Notes: generated from the letters alone by a model not told the origin. A DNA stretch of 64,000 bases from Flavobacterium amniphilum (GCF_023634845.1 NZ_JAMLJL010000012.1:1-64000), one strand, 5' to 3'. Shown: positions 34,170 to 42,231, counted from the stretch's first letter. Program-made: numbers and translations.

Positions 34170-34613
34170 ATGAAACTACTTAAAAACTTAGCAGCTGTAT
34201 TTTTAGTTGCTTTCACATTCGCAACGGCTTCAGCACAAACTGCCGAATCAAAAAAATTAATCGTGAACAAATGGGTAATGGATTTAGAAGCCATGAAGCC
34301 GGTTGTTATGACACTGATGGCTACAAACCCTCAGTTCCTGGCATTGGACGAAGCGACAAAAGCATCTGCAATTGAACAAACAATGGCACAGCTTGCCACT
34401 TTAAAAGTTGAATACAAAGCCGATGGTGTTATGTTGAGAAATGATCCAACCGGATCAGTTACCGGAACTTGGTCAGTAAGTGAAGACGGTAAAGAATTAA
34501 CCACAAAAGCAGAAGGCAAACCGGATAAAAAATACAAAATCCTGGAGCTTACAAAAACTAAAATAAGTATGATGTCTGCAGACGGAAGAAACTTAATCCT
34601 GAAAACTGAATAA
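34170..34613 (+). CDS. Secreted lipocalin-like protein
   Basis: A 147-residue protein with a signal peptide (MKLLKNLAAVFLVAFTFATASAQ cut after residue 22) and a small beta-barrel-like domain. The strand order VEYKADGVMLRND, GTWSVSEDGKELTTKAEGK and KYKILELTKTKISMMSADG fits the lipocalin-like domain found in many Flavobacteria secreted proteins. It would bind a small hydrophobic ligand. It is monocistronic, with a terminator right after the stop. Confidence 0.75.
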   Translation: MKLLKNLAAVFLVAFTFATASAQTAESKKLIVNKWVMDLEAMKPVVMTLMATNPQFLALDEATKASAIEQTMAQLATLKVEYKADGVMLRNDPTGSVTGTWSVSEDGKELTTKAEGKPDKKYKILELTKTKISMMSADGRNLILKTE

Positions 34614-34616
34614 AAC

Positions 34617-34645
34617 AAAAGCCGGAAATTATCTTCCGGCTTTTT
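34617..34645 (+). terminator. Rho-independent terminator
   Basis: GCCGGAA (34621-34627) with TTCCGGC (34634-34640) and flanking A and T runs. It ends the lipocalin-like gene. Confidence 0.85.
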
Positions 34646-34734
34646 CTTTTATAAACGCTTTTAAAAACATTGCTATTCTTAACTTTTCGGTATACTTTTA
34701 TAATACTGAAAGAAGACTTAGCCATAACTGATAA

Positions 34735-35778
34735 ATGAAAAAAATTAAAACATCCTCTCTTTTTTTAATCTTGTCTTCCATCCTTTTTATATCGTGTAAA
34801 AATGATAATAACAAATTAAAATCTGAAGTTATACCACAAAAAGAAGATTTGGAAAAAGCAGTTGATAATCCTGAGAGCAAAAATCTTTCCCTCCTCTATA
34901 GTGAAGATAGTGATAACGGTTCCGGATCAATTCAGATTTCAGCTTCTGAGTCACATGAAAATGATAAATATTTCCTCACGGGAAACAAAAACTTCATTAT
35001 TGCTTCCATACTTAAAAAAATGGACGGAAGTATGAAACTGATCCAACAGGATACTTTACTTTCAGATGAGTTTCAATATGTTCATGTTGATGCAAAAAAC
35101 TTTGTAAAAAAGACAATCAACAATAGAAATAACCTTCTTATGTCAGTATTGGAAACACCAATGGGAAATGGAGATCCTGAAAGATATGTGACTTTCTTTA
35201 TGATTGATCTAAAAAATCTTAAGTCTTATTCATTACAATACAAAGGAGAGGAAAGTTTAAGATGTGATGAATGTATCGATGGAGAATTCATTAAAAATAA
35301 AACGTTGGAATCAAATCCCGAAATTAAAGACGTTCTTTATCAATATGCTAATACAAGTAAATGGATTTATACTCCGAAGGGAAAAGAAAAAGACCTTTCC
35401 CATTACAAAAACTATGTGCAAAAATGGAATGCAGATAATAATACCGAAAATAATTTAGCCAATGGGAATTCACCTCTCCCTGATGTACTATACAGCACAT
35501 ACTACAAAGAAAACCTTTTTGAATTCACAGGAGATTATTCAGAGAATGAAGCAATTGAAAACAACAATTATATAATAGTCAGCTATTTCCGCAACAGTAT
35601 TATAGCATATGATAAAAACAAAAAGCTTTATTTCCCAGTTTTTGTCGAAAGCTGTGCAACCGGATGCAACAAAGAAATAAAATTCGTATCTGAAAATACC
35701 ATTGAAATACGCTATACCGAATATTCAGGGCATAAAGGAGAAATCATTGACCTTAATGCTATCAAATTTAAAAATTAA
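34735..35778 (+). CDS. Lipoprotein of unknown function
   Basis: A 347-residue lipoprotein (lipobox LFISC, Cys21) with an Asp/Asn-rich tether. The mature domain mixes strands and helices; RCDECIDGEF (about 178-187) and ESCATGC near 303 supply possible disulphide cysteines. No known family. The next gene starts immediately after its stop, so the pair is a transcription unit. Confidence 0.65.
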   Translation: MKKIKTSSLFLILSSILFISCKNDNNKLKSEVIPQKEDLEKAVDNPESKNLSLLYSEDSDNGSGSIQISASESHENDKYFLTGNKNFIIASILKKMDGSMKLIQQDTLLSDEFQYVHVDAKNFVKKTINNRNNLLMSVLETPMGNGDPERYVTFFMIDLKNLKSYSLQYKGEESLRCDECIDGEFIKNKTLESNPEIKDVLYQYANTSKWIYTPKGKEKDLSHYKNYVQKWNADNNTENNLANGNSPLPDVLYSTYYKENLFEFTGDYSENEAIENNNYIIVSYFRNSIIAYDKNKKLYFPVFVESCATGCNKEIKFVSENTIEIRYTEYSGHKGEIIDLNAIKFKN

Positions 35779-36207
35779 ATGAGCTATTCCAAAGAAGAGT
35801 TAAAACAGCAGGAATCAGTAATCAGAAAGAATGTATTTCTGGTCTTTTTATCCATTGGAATAGTTTTATCCGTAATCTTTTATTTCCGGGATAATTCACT
35901 TAACTACCAAAAGAAAAGGTATTATGAAAGCCACAACCTTGAATTTAACGGTAAGGTAATCCAAAAGAAGCAAAAAGGAGATCATCCTACAGCAGGGAGG
36001 TCAATTATTCTGAGTAATTATGATGAAAAAAGAATACAGAAAGCAACTTATGAAAAAATAAGCATCAGTGATTCTGTAAGTAAAAGAAAAGGCTCAGATA
36101 CAGTATATTTTTATTTAAAAAACGGTGAAATCCTGACCGAAGACTATAACGAATTTGAAAGAGAAGCTTATTTCGAATTAAAAAAAGAAAAAGAAACTAA
36201 AGATTAA
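35779..36207 (+). CDS. Membrane-anchored small protein
   Basis: A 142-residue protein whose ATG directly follows the stop of the preceding lipoprotein gene. One transmembrane helix (about 20-36, VFLVFLSIGIVLSVIFYF) is followed by a basic beta-rich domain with RSIILSNYDEKRI. It resembles DUF-type small anchored proteins, but no family is recognised. Coupling suggests it works with the lipoprotein next door. Confidence 0.6.
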   Translation: MSYSKEELKQQESVIRKNVFLVFLSIGIVLSVIFYFRDNSLNYQKKRYYESHNLEFNGKVIQKKQKGDHPTAGRSIILSNYDEKRIQKATYEKISISDSVSKRKGSDTVYFYLKNGEILTEDYNEFEREAYFELKKEKETKD

Positions 36208-36224
36208 GCAAAACCCCGGGACTC

Positions 36225-36575
36225 TTAACTTGAAATCACAGCTGCTTCTTTAAGCAAATCCCGCAACACTTCATCTGGGATAGTATCCATACCAAAATAT
36301 CGCAATGATTTGACAAGAGTCCTGCCTTCGACGGTTAAAAACTCAGGATGCAATTGCAAATGCTTTCCGTAAAAAAAGCCAAGATCTACATACTTTTTCT
36401 TTGGCACTACATTAATATAACATAAAGGCATTTTCCCAATGTAAAAAAAAGGAAGTTTCCACTTATACAATAGCTGTGCTTCGGGCACAATTTGTTGTAC
36501 CACATCACATAGGTAAAAAATAATCTCCTGATAAACTTCAGGTTGGTTGATAATATATTCTTCTGCAGGTTTCAT
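36225..36575 (-). CDS. DUF1801/YdhG-like protein
   Basis: A 116-residue protein, the only minus-strand gene between 5.8 and 47 kb apart from remnants. It has the DUF1801 hallmark: a helical start (MKPAEEYIINQPEVYQEI), the strand LLYKWKLPFFYIGKMPLCYI, then YVDLGFFYGKHLQLHPEF and a C-terminal amphipathic helix. The fold is iron-chaperone-like in a distant relative (frataxin-like), but its role is not known. It is convergent with the preceding gene. Confidence 0.85.
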   Translation of the reverse strand: MKPAEEYIINQPEVYQEIIFYLCDVVQQIVPEAQLLYKWKLPFFYIGKMPLCYINVVPKKKYVDLGFFYGKHLQLHPEFLTVEGRTLVKSLRYFGMDTIPDEVLRDLLKEAAVISS

Positions 36576-36815
36576 ATCTTAAAACTACTAAAAGTTTCCG
36601 GATTCGGTAATTTTTAATTCTGGTTTGAATTAAATTTCAATCAAAATCAAAAAAATCACTTCATAAAAACTCCCATAAAACAAGGGATAAGGTTATATAA
36701 AATCCAAAATAACAAAACCTTAACACTCTGGTTATTTACACTTTGGCACGCACTTTGTAAACAAATTCTGTCAGGAACCAAAACGTAATAAAAAACTGAT
36801 ATAAAATTGTAAACC

Positions 36816-36932
36816 ATGAGTAAAAAATTACACTACACTGAACAAAAACACAAATTACACAAAACAAAGAATGCAATTTCTGACGCCCCGTTAATTTCAT
36901 TTAAATCTGCTGAACTGCCTACTTACCTGTAA
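36816..36932 (+). CDS. Possible small protein (38 aa)
   Basis: A short reading frame of 38 codons from ATG to TAA in the otherwise empty 504-nt gap between 36575 and 37080. It is basic at the start (MSKKLHYTEQKHKLHKTK) and less so at the end. No promoter motif is certain. The frame could be chance; only expression would tell. The rest of the gap holds no other feature except the PEGA-gene leader. Confidence 0.3.
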   Translation: MSKKLHYTEQKHKLHKTKNAISDAPLISFKSAELPTYL

Positions 36933-37016
36933 CAGACACAGCCCCATTTCTACATCAAGTTTATCCTCTGGCTTTTCGGCCTTATGTAATCCCAAAAGAT
37001 TAAAATTTCACGACAT

Positions 37017-37062
37017 GGTCGGAATAAGCCGAAAAAAGACCCTAAACAGAAGTAGGTAAAAT
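37017..37062 (+). promoter_or_regulatory. Conserved hairpin leader of PEGA-like lipoprotein 1
   Basis: A 46-nt segment, GGTCGGAATAAGCCGAAAAA followed by AGACC and an A-rich tail, is repeated at 37989 with three mismatches ahead of the paralogous gene. GGTC pairs with GACC around an inner CGG/CCG stem. It is a candidate structured 5' leader. Confidence 0.5.
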
Positions 37063-37079
37063 CATAAAACAAATTAAAA

Positions 37080-37589
37080 ATGAAACAAATGAAACAAATT
37101 TCCGCAGTTGCTCTTTCAGCAGTGTTCTTAATGACAACAGGTTGTGCATCGGTTGTAAGCAAAAGCAGTTGGCCTATCACAATCAACAGTGTGCCGGAAA
37201 ACTCAAGAATTTCAATAACCGACAAAAAAGGAATTGAAATCTACACCGGACAAACACCGGCTACATTGAAACTAAGATCCGGAAGCGGCTTTTTCAGCAG
37301 AGCACGCTATCAGGTAAAATTTGAAAAAGAAGGGTACCAGTCAAGAACGCTTCCAGTAGAATTCAAATTAAACAAATGGTATTTTGGTAACTTATTGGTA
37401 GGTGGGGTTTTAGGTTTATTGGTTATCGATCCGGCAACCGGGGCCATGTACAAATTGGAGAATAAATACCTTAACGAAACTTTGATTAAAAACAACGCCA
37501 CTGCCGAAGTTGAAAATCAGGAAGAACTTAAAGTGTACGGAATAAACGAGATTCCACAAGATTGGAAAAATCATTTAGTAAAATTATAA
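37080..37589 (+). CDS. PEGA-like lipoprotein (copy 1)
   Basis: A 169-residue lipoprotein with lipobox MTTGC (Cys22). The mature part ITINSVPENSRISITDKKG and TPATLKLRSGSG has the PEGA strand pattern; a hydrophobic segment follows (about 100-118), and the ending includes LENKYLNETL. The nearby paralog at 38052 is about 80% identical, with the same length, so the two arose by tandem duplication. Such lipoproteins probably bind or cross the envelope; the function is unknown. Confidence 0.75.
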   Translation: MKQMKQISAVALSAVFLMTTGCASVVSKSSWPITINSVPENSRISITDKKGIEIYTGQTPATLKLRSGSGFFSRARYQVKFEKEGYQSRTLPVEFKLNKWYFGNLLVGGVLGLLVIDPATGAMYKLENKYLNETLIKNNATAEVENQEELKVYGINEIPQDWKNHLVKL

Positions 37590-37637
37590 ACCATTGATTT
37601 ACGCCATAGTTGTTTCTTACCATTAATTTGGTAAGTA

Positions 37638-37669
37638 AAAGGGATAAGTGTAAAAGCTTATCCTTTTTT
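37638..37669 (+). terminator. Rho-independent terminator
   Basis: GGATAAG (37642-37648) with CTTATCC (37657-37663) and a T-run. A second hairpin, CTTACCA/TGGTAAG, lies just upstream (about 37617-37634). Confidence 0.75.
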
Positions 37670-37776
37670 CATTTTCAAAGTATATAAAACAACGAATCCA
37701 AATCTAAACTTTGTATTAATACTTCTTTTATTCTTATAAACAGTACGGAGAATTTGCTCAATATTACATTTTACTA

Positions 37777-37784
37777 TAATTTTG
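37777..37784 (+). promoter_or_regulatory. Possible -7 promoter element
   Basis: TAATTTTG fits TAnnTTTG in the 462-nt gap between the two PEGA-like genes, about 75 nt before an ATG (37853) that opens only a short, broken frame (MKKTLLSQLSYN...). It may be the promoter of a lost gene. Confidence 0.3.
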
Positions 37785-37880
37785 CAGCCCTGAATTTACA
37801 AGCCTTTAGGTGAATTTCACAATAAAGCTCTTCAAATTAATCTATAAGTACATGAAGAAAACATTACTATCTCAATTATC

Positions 37881-37989
37881 TTACAATACCACCATCTTTC
37901 CAATACACTGATTCTCAAACTTATTAAAAAAATACATTCCCACTTCATTGTTTAGTACATTGATGTGTGAATCATAAATGAAAAAAAAC
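37881..37989 (-). pseudogene. Remnant resembling a T9SS sorting-domain tail
   Basis: The minus-strand frame ending at 37881 reads INVLNNEVGMYFFNKFENQ, then a Gly and a KMVVL ending. This has the G-x-Y-F...K-M-V pattern of the end of a T9SS type A sorting domain, which closes large secreted proteins. No upstream body is present, so it is at most a fragment. The 3' end of a gene that was mostly deleted is one reading; chance resemblance is another. Confidence 0.35.
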
Positions 37990-38034
37990 GGTCGGAACAA
38001 ACCGAAAAAAGACCTTAAACAGAAGTAGGTAAAA
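37989..38034 (+). promoter_or_regulatory. Conserved hairpin leader of PEGA-like lipoprotein 2
   Basis: This matches the segment at 37017-37062 at 43 of 46 positions, while flanking non-coding DNA does not match. The same GGTC/GACC and CGG/CCG stems are kept. Confidence 0.5.
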
Positions 38035-38051
38035 TTATTGAAAAATTTAAA

Positions 38052-38561
38052 ATGAAAGGAATGAAACAAATTTCCACAATCGCTCTTTCAGCAGTATTCT
38101 TAATGACTACAGGTTGTGCCTCAATTGTCAGTAAAAGTAGTTGGCCCATTACCATCAACAGTGTGCCTGATAACGCCAAAATCTCAATTACAGACAAAAA
38201 AGGAATTGAAATTTACAACGGGCAGACACCTGCTACATTAAAACTTAAATCCGGAAGCGGTTTCTTCGGAAAAGCACGTTATCAGGTAAAATTCGAAAAA
38301 GAAGGTTACCAGTCAAGAACATTACCGGTTGAATTCAAATTAAACGGCTGGTATATCGGTAACTTAGTTTTCGGCGGACTTTTAGGATTTTTGATCATTG
38401 ACCCAGCTACAGGAGCAATGTACCGTCTTGAGACGAATTACCTTAACGAGACTTTGGTTAAAAATAACACAACAGCAAGTGCTGAAAACCAAGAACAACT
38501 TAAAGTGTACGGTATCAATGAAATTCCGCAGGAATGGAAAGACCATTTAGTGAAATTATAA
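38052..38561 (+). CDS. PEGA-like lipoprotein (copy 2)
   Basis: A 169-residue paralog of the 37080 gene: same lipobox (MTTGC, Cys22), same domain and same conserved leader. Differences gather in the hydrophobic stretch (VFGGLLGFLIIDPATGAMY) and the last third. The pair is a tandem duplication that kept its regulatory leader. Downstream is a hairpin plus terminator, so each copy is its own transcript. Confidence 0.75.
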   Translation: MKGMKQISTIALSAVFLMTTGCASIVSKSSWPITINSVPDNAKISITDKKGIEIYNGQTPATLKLKSGSGFFGKARYQVKFEKEGYQSRTLPVEFKLNGWYIGNLVFGGLLGFLIIDPATGAMYRLETNYLNETLVKNNTTASAENQEQLKVYGINEIPQEWKDHLVKL

Positions 38562-38612
38562 TAAATAAATAATTTACTCAATAAATATTTCTTACCATTG
38601 ATTGGATAAGTA

Positions 38613-38645
38613 AAAAAGACCTGCTTTTATGTGGGTCTTTTTTTG
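38613..38645 (+). terminator. Rho-independent terminator
   Basis: AAAGACC (38615-38621) with GGTCTTT (38634-38640) and a T-run, ending copy 2 of the PEGA-like gene. Confidence 0.75.
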
Positions 38646-38740
38646 TAATTACCAACTTCCTCTTCACTAATCACTCTTTACCAATCACTAATTTTAAAAA
38701 CTTTGTATATTTATGTCTCTGAACATTAAATCGTTGAAAT

Positions 38741-39112
38741 ATGCAACTGGTACTGCAAATCTTACTCGGACTCGTTTCATTGATCTGCTTTCTGGGCGGA
38801 CTTAACCTTCTCATCAAGGGAAGTACTTCTTTCTTACCTGAAAATAGTCCTCCGCTACCCGTTCTTGATAACCTCTTCCGCTTTCTGGCCGGTATTTATT
38901 TCGGACTCACTTTTCTTATGGCATGGGTAACTTTACATTTTGAAGAAGTCGGTGATTTAATCTATTACATCGGAGTTGTAGTGATTTTTTCTGGTTTGGG
39001 CCGGTTCTATTCCCGCATCAAGGTAGGCTCAGCCGGTAGTTATTTCAATTTTATCATGCTTTTTGAAATTATATTGGGATTAGCTATGATACTGCTGCAA
39101 TACTTCAGATAA
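38741..39112 (+). CDS. DUF4345 membrane protein
   Basis: A 123-residue protein with four transmembrane helices (about 3-25, 46-66, 73-93, 100-120). The segment LFRFLAGIYFGLTFLMAWVTLHFE and the closing SRIKVGSAG fit DUF4345, a small family of polytopic proteins whose role is unknown. It is monocistronic. The remnant of a DUF1772-like gene follows on the same strand. Confidence 0.8.
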   Translation: MQLVLQILLGLVSLICFLGGLNLLIKGSTSFLPENSPPLPVLDNLFRFLAGIYFGLTFLMAWVTLHFEEVGDLIYYIGVVVIFSGLGRFYSRIKVGSAGSYFNFIMLFEIILGLAMILLQYFR

Positions 39113-39135
39113 TCACAGTCACTTTTATATAAACA

Positions 39136-39403
39136 TGAAAACAAATATAAGTACACTTTTGATTCTCTGGCGGCTGCAATCACCATCTAGCTCACCGCCT
39201 TTTTTGGTGTAGCCATTTTCTGCAATATACCTCTCAACAATCAACCCGATAATTTCCAAATCAGCACAGCCACAGTGGAAGAAATCATTTTCATGCGAAA
39301 ACTTTTCGAAAAACCTTGGAATAATTACCATACAATTCGTACTATTGCCTCAATATCAGTATTTTTATCAACTGTTTCATCATTAATTAAATCGAAAATG
39401 TAA
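39136..39403 (+). pseudogene. DUF1772-family remnant
   Basis: A decayed frame of about 88 codons: TFDSLAAAITI, an in-frame TAG, LTAFFGVAIFCNIPLNNQ, then RKLFEKPWNNYHTIRTIASI and the end of the frame. The block with N-x-P-L-N and FEKPWN..HTIRT is characteristic of DUF1772 (anthrone-oxygenase-like) proteins. The ATG at 39136 is in another frame, so at least one frameshift and one stop break the gene, and the first half is missing. No intact paralog is in the window. Confidence 0.65.
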
Positions 39404-39426
39404 CCAAAACTACTCCCCAAAGCCCC

Positions 39427-39888
39427 ATGAAATTTACCCCAAAACTAATCGTAACCCTACTTGGGCTTATAGCATTAACCTCGTGCTCTAAGCCTCACAA
39501 TTCAAAGCAGGCAATCCATTCCGAATTAAAACATCTGGTCAATCTTGAACTTGATACCTCAAAATTTGTTGTTTTAACCGACTCTGTACACAACACAGAA
39601 GGAGCTTTTGACCTGGATTATACCTGGTATGCCAATATCAGATTTGACAAAGACTATTTTGAAAATGTCAAAAAAACTATCCGTTCTTCGGCCAACTTCA
39701 ATACCATTACCAATGAATATGATAAAAAATGGTTTTCAATTGACACCTCTAAAATAAAAGGAGTCTGGCATTCTGATTCGGTATTTCTGGAATACATCCA
39801 AAAACCGAAAGGCTTCAAATCCGAATCCATTTACCTTTCCATTGATACTACATCACGGGAACTTAATCTCAGACTGATACATTTATAA
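39427..39888 (+). CDS. Lipoprotein of unknown function
   Basis: A 153-residue lipoprotein (lipobox ALTSC, Cys20). The mature domain is strand-rich with SVHNTEGAFDLDYTWYANIRFD and an end of LSIDTTSRELNLRLIHL. No recognised family. It starts 24 nt after the DUF1772 remnant, so its transcription may depend on the original upstream promoter or one inside the remnant. Confidence 0.6.
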   Translation: MKFTPKLIVTLLGLIALTSCSKPHNSKQAIHSELKHLVNLELDTSKFVVLTDSVHNTEGAFDLDYTWYANIRFDKDYFENVKKTIRSSANFNTITNEYDKKWFSIDTSKIKGVWHSDSVFLEYIQKPKGFKSESIYLSIDTTSRELNLRLIHL

Positions 39889-40002
39889 TTAACATTAAAA
39901 CCGGCCTTATTCAGTAAAAAACACGTACTTCTACTCTTTTGTAAGACAATACATCGTATTAAGTTTGAAGTTTAAACTCAAATAAACTATAAACTAAATA
40001 CT

Positions 40003-40995
40003 ATGCAAACAAATCAAGATTCGGGTATTCCGGCAGGATGGGTTGGCGGTTTTCCGCCTCAAGGCTCACCTATGCAGTATCCAACAGCAGATCTTTCCTC
40101 ATTGCCAATGCTCGGCAATATGGACAATATTAATTTCCTTCAGCGCCAAATGGGTGTCAGATGGCCTGAATTCAGTTGGGAAACCCAAAAAGGAAGTGCC
40201 GATCCCAAAAGATGTTACCAGCAGTTCGCGCCTTACATTTCCAGAATCGGTTATACAGATGAAGGAAGGGTATACTCGATTATTTGCCCGCAACAGGGTA
40301 TCTGGCTTAAGGACGAACTTTGCCTAAATGTTGAAGTTACCGTTACCGGACAGAGAGGCTGGGTAAACGAACAACCTTCAAATAAAAATGAATACCTGGC
40401 TGCCGATATGACCGTGGAAGGCAAAATATGGTTCACACCAAGTGAGAAACAAGGCGATAAAATAAACGAAATATGGCCACTTCTTCAATATTCATTACCG
40501 AAGTTTCCTTTAGACAAAGAAAATGCAATTAGGGTTCAAACCCATCTCCCGGGGAATCCTGACCAACCCATTTTCCCGGTAAGAGGTGGTATATCCACAC
40601 TTTTTCCTAATCCTGATTTTGCTTTACATCCACAAGCCTTTGCAACCGGAAACATCGCCGTGGAGATTGGTGATATCAAATTAACCAAAGACCCAATTGT
40701 CGACGGATTCAACAAATTAGTCATGGACGCTTTCAATCTGGGTTCCGGTAATATGCTGCAACCCGGCAATATCTTATCATGGAACCTTTGGTTTACCGAA
40801 CCTGGTCTGGTTAATATTCCTGAATGGAAAAACCATGCAGACTTCTGGCGGAAATCTATCGATGCCCATCATGGCTCGCCAACTGGTGACGGCACAAATG
40901 CACGCTATTTTGACGGAACGCTTTTCAGTCCTGAACAAAATGCAATCGACGAAATCATCCAAAAAATCATCGATTTCATTAAATCGCATATATAA
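40003..40995 (+). CDS. Uncharacterised 330-residue protein
   Basis: A 330-residue protein without signal peptide or membrane segment. The N terminus is rich in Gly, Pro and Gln (IPAGWVGGFPPQGSPMQYP). The rest is a beta-rich globular protein with Trp-rich loops (WPEFSWETQKG, LSWNLWFTEPGLVNIPEWKN) and the end SIDAHHGSPTGDGTNARYFD. The unusual composition suggests a surface or phage-tail-like protein, but nothing in the sequence identifies it. It is monocistronic, bounded by a strong terminator. Confidence 0.6.
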   Translation: MQTNQDSGIPAGWVGGFPPQGSPMQYPTADLSSLPMLGNMDNINFLQRQMGVRWPEFSWETQKGSADPKRCYQQFAPYISRIGYTDEGRVYSIICPQQGIWLKDELCLNVEVTVTGQRGWVNEQPSNKNEYLAADMTVEGKIWFTPSEKQGDKINEIWPLLQYSLPKFPLDKENAIRVQTHLPGNPDQPIFPVRGGISTLFPNPDFALHPQAFATGNIAVEIGDIKLTKDPIVDGFNKLVMDAFNLGSGNMLQPGNILSWNLWFTEPGLVNIPEWKNHADFWRKSIDAHHGSPTGDGTNARYFDGTLFSPEQNAIDEIIQKIIDFIKSHI

Positions 40996-41035
40996 AATAG
41001 CGCAAACACAATAAATTACTAACTAATCCTTGGTT

Positions 41036-41085
41036 TTGGGTTGGGCCCGGTTTCTGATTGAAATCTCGGCCCAGCCCATTTTTTA
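41036..41085 (+). terminator. Rho-independent terminator
   Basis: GGGTTGGGCC pairs with GGCCCAGCCC around a GC-rich inner stem, followed by a T-run at 41079. It ends the 40003 gene. Confidence 0.8.
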
Positions 41086-41118
41086 TAGCAAATCTAAAAA
41101 TTCTAATAGACAAATAAT

Positions 41119-41233
41119 GGCGTGTCCCTCCGGGCCGCGTGTTCCGCTAACACGAGCGAAGCGAACTGGCGAAGCAATCTTTTACTCCGCTGCGCTGCAT
41201 AAAAGGATGCCGCTGCACCCGCTCACGCGAACG
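41119..41233. repeat. GC-rich intergenic repeat element
   Basis: A GC-rich island in AT-rich DNA, running from GGCGTGTCCC to TCACGCGAACG. It contains CGTGTT/AACACG (41138-41143 and 41149-41154) and a run with AAAAGGATGCCGCTGCA. The same GGATGCCGyTGCA core appears at 58719-58800 in the other orientation. No gene is inside. I know this type of element as recurring in Flavobacterium intergenic DNA; that is memory, not a search. Confidence 0.5.
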
Positions 41234-41286
41234 CCCATCTTAAAAGAAAGTATGACTTATACAGGAGGAAAATTCCTAATTCCAAC

Positions 41287-41318
41287 AATCTAATAATCTA
41301 AGAATCTAATCATCTAAA
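41287..41318 (+). repeat. 8-bp tandem repeat (4 copies)
   Basis: Four 8-bp units, AATCTAAT, AATCTAAG, AATCTAAT, CATCTAAA. The remainder of the 406-nt gap before 41402 holds nothing else beyond an A-rich leader. Confidence 0.7.
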
Positions 41319-41401
41319 AAAAACGGCATACAATTTGTAATAAAATTCTTTCAAATAATATAAACAGAATAAAAAAACACAAACTAAAAAAAGAAAAAAG
41401 T

Positions 41402-42130
41402 ATGTCATCATCTGCAGAAACAGGACACGCAAAAAATCTTGCTAATTTCCAGACACTTATCGAATTCGTTTCAGGTTATGGAAATACCTACAACCCTTCC
41501 AAAGAAACCCTGAAGATCCCACAACTAAACCTCATCGCAACAAATGCCCATGCTAAATTGTCAGATGTCACCCAGAAAAACACCGATTACAACAATACTG
41601 TCAACGACAGGATTCTTGCCTTTCAAAATCTCAGAACCCTTTCAACCCGACTCATAAATGCTTTACAGGCTACACATGCCTCAAAGGAAACCATCAAAGA
41701 TGCCAAGGGTTACAACCGTAAACTTCAGGGAAAAAGAGCTTTAAGCGCAACGATAATTCCGGATCTTAACACACCTGCCCCGGTAAAGATCAGCACAAGC
41801 CAACAATCATTTGACATGCAGGTCCAGCACTTTAATGGACTTATTTCAGTACTACAATCTGAAATCAGCTATAAACCAAACGAATCCGAATTGAAAATTA
41901 CTGCCTTGACCTCTAAACAATCTGATTTAGAGGCAAAAAACAGGGAAGTTTCAGTCGCATATGTTAATGTCAGTAACTCCAGAATCATGAGAGACAGAAC
42001 GCTTTATGACAGCGAAATCGGGCTAGTAGATGTCGCCACCGAAGTTAAAAAGTACGTTAAATCTGTTTATGGCACCAGAAGCCCCGAATTTGAAATGATC
42101 AAAGGAATAAGATTCAGGAAAGTTTTATAA
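41402..42130 (+). CDS. Uncharacterised helical protein with internal duplication
   Basis: A 242-residue soluble protein made of two related halves. GNTYNPSKETLKIPQLNLIA in the first aligns with ISYKPNESELKITALTSKQ in the second, and both are followed by a long helix ending in an Arg/Leu-rich segment (LRTLSTRLINALQ and EVKKYVKSVYG). It is mainly helical and could form a bundle or coiled coil. It has no signal peptide. It lies upstream of the third 21-bp tandem array. Confidence 0.65.
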   Translation: MSSSAETGHAKNLANFQTLIEFVSGYGNTYNPSKETLKIPQLNLIATNAHAKLSDVTQKNTDYNNTVNDRILAFQNLRTLSTRLINALQATHASKETIKDAKGYNRKLQGKRALSATIIPDLNTPAPVKISTSQQSFDMQVQHFNGLISVLQSEISYKPNESELKITALTSKQSDLEAKNREVSVAYVNVSNSRIMRDRTLYDSEIGLVDVATEVKKYVKSVYGTRSPEFEMIKGIRFRKVL

Positions 42131-42150
42131 CTAATATCCTTCCCCTCTGA

Positions 42151-42205
42151 AACAGCTTCCTTATATTCAACGGTTTAGTAGTGAATATAAGAAAGCTGTT
42201 TTTTT
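42151..42205 (+). terminator. Rho-independent terminator
   Basis: AACAGCTT (42151-42158) and an inner TTATATTCA/TGAATATAA stem pair with AAGCTGTT (42193-42200), followed by T. It ends the 41402 gene and separates it from the tandem array. Confidence 0.8.
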
Positions 42206-42231
42206 ACTAACACAGTAAACTCAGACCAAAA

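Noticed and set aside
36950..37225. Minus-strand frame over the PEGA leader and gene start
   Set aside because: Antisense to the conserved leader and signal peptide; both paralogs give a similar shadow, which shows it follows from the gene.
37080..38561. PEGA-like copies as an insertion sequence
   Set aside because: No transposase or terminal inverted repeats; a tandem duplication with shared leader explains the pair.
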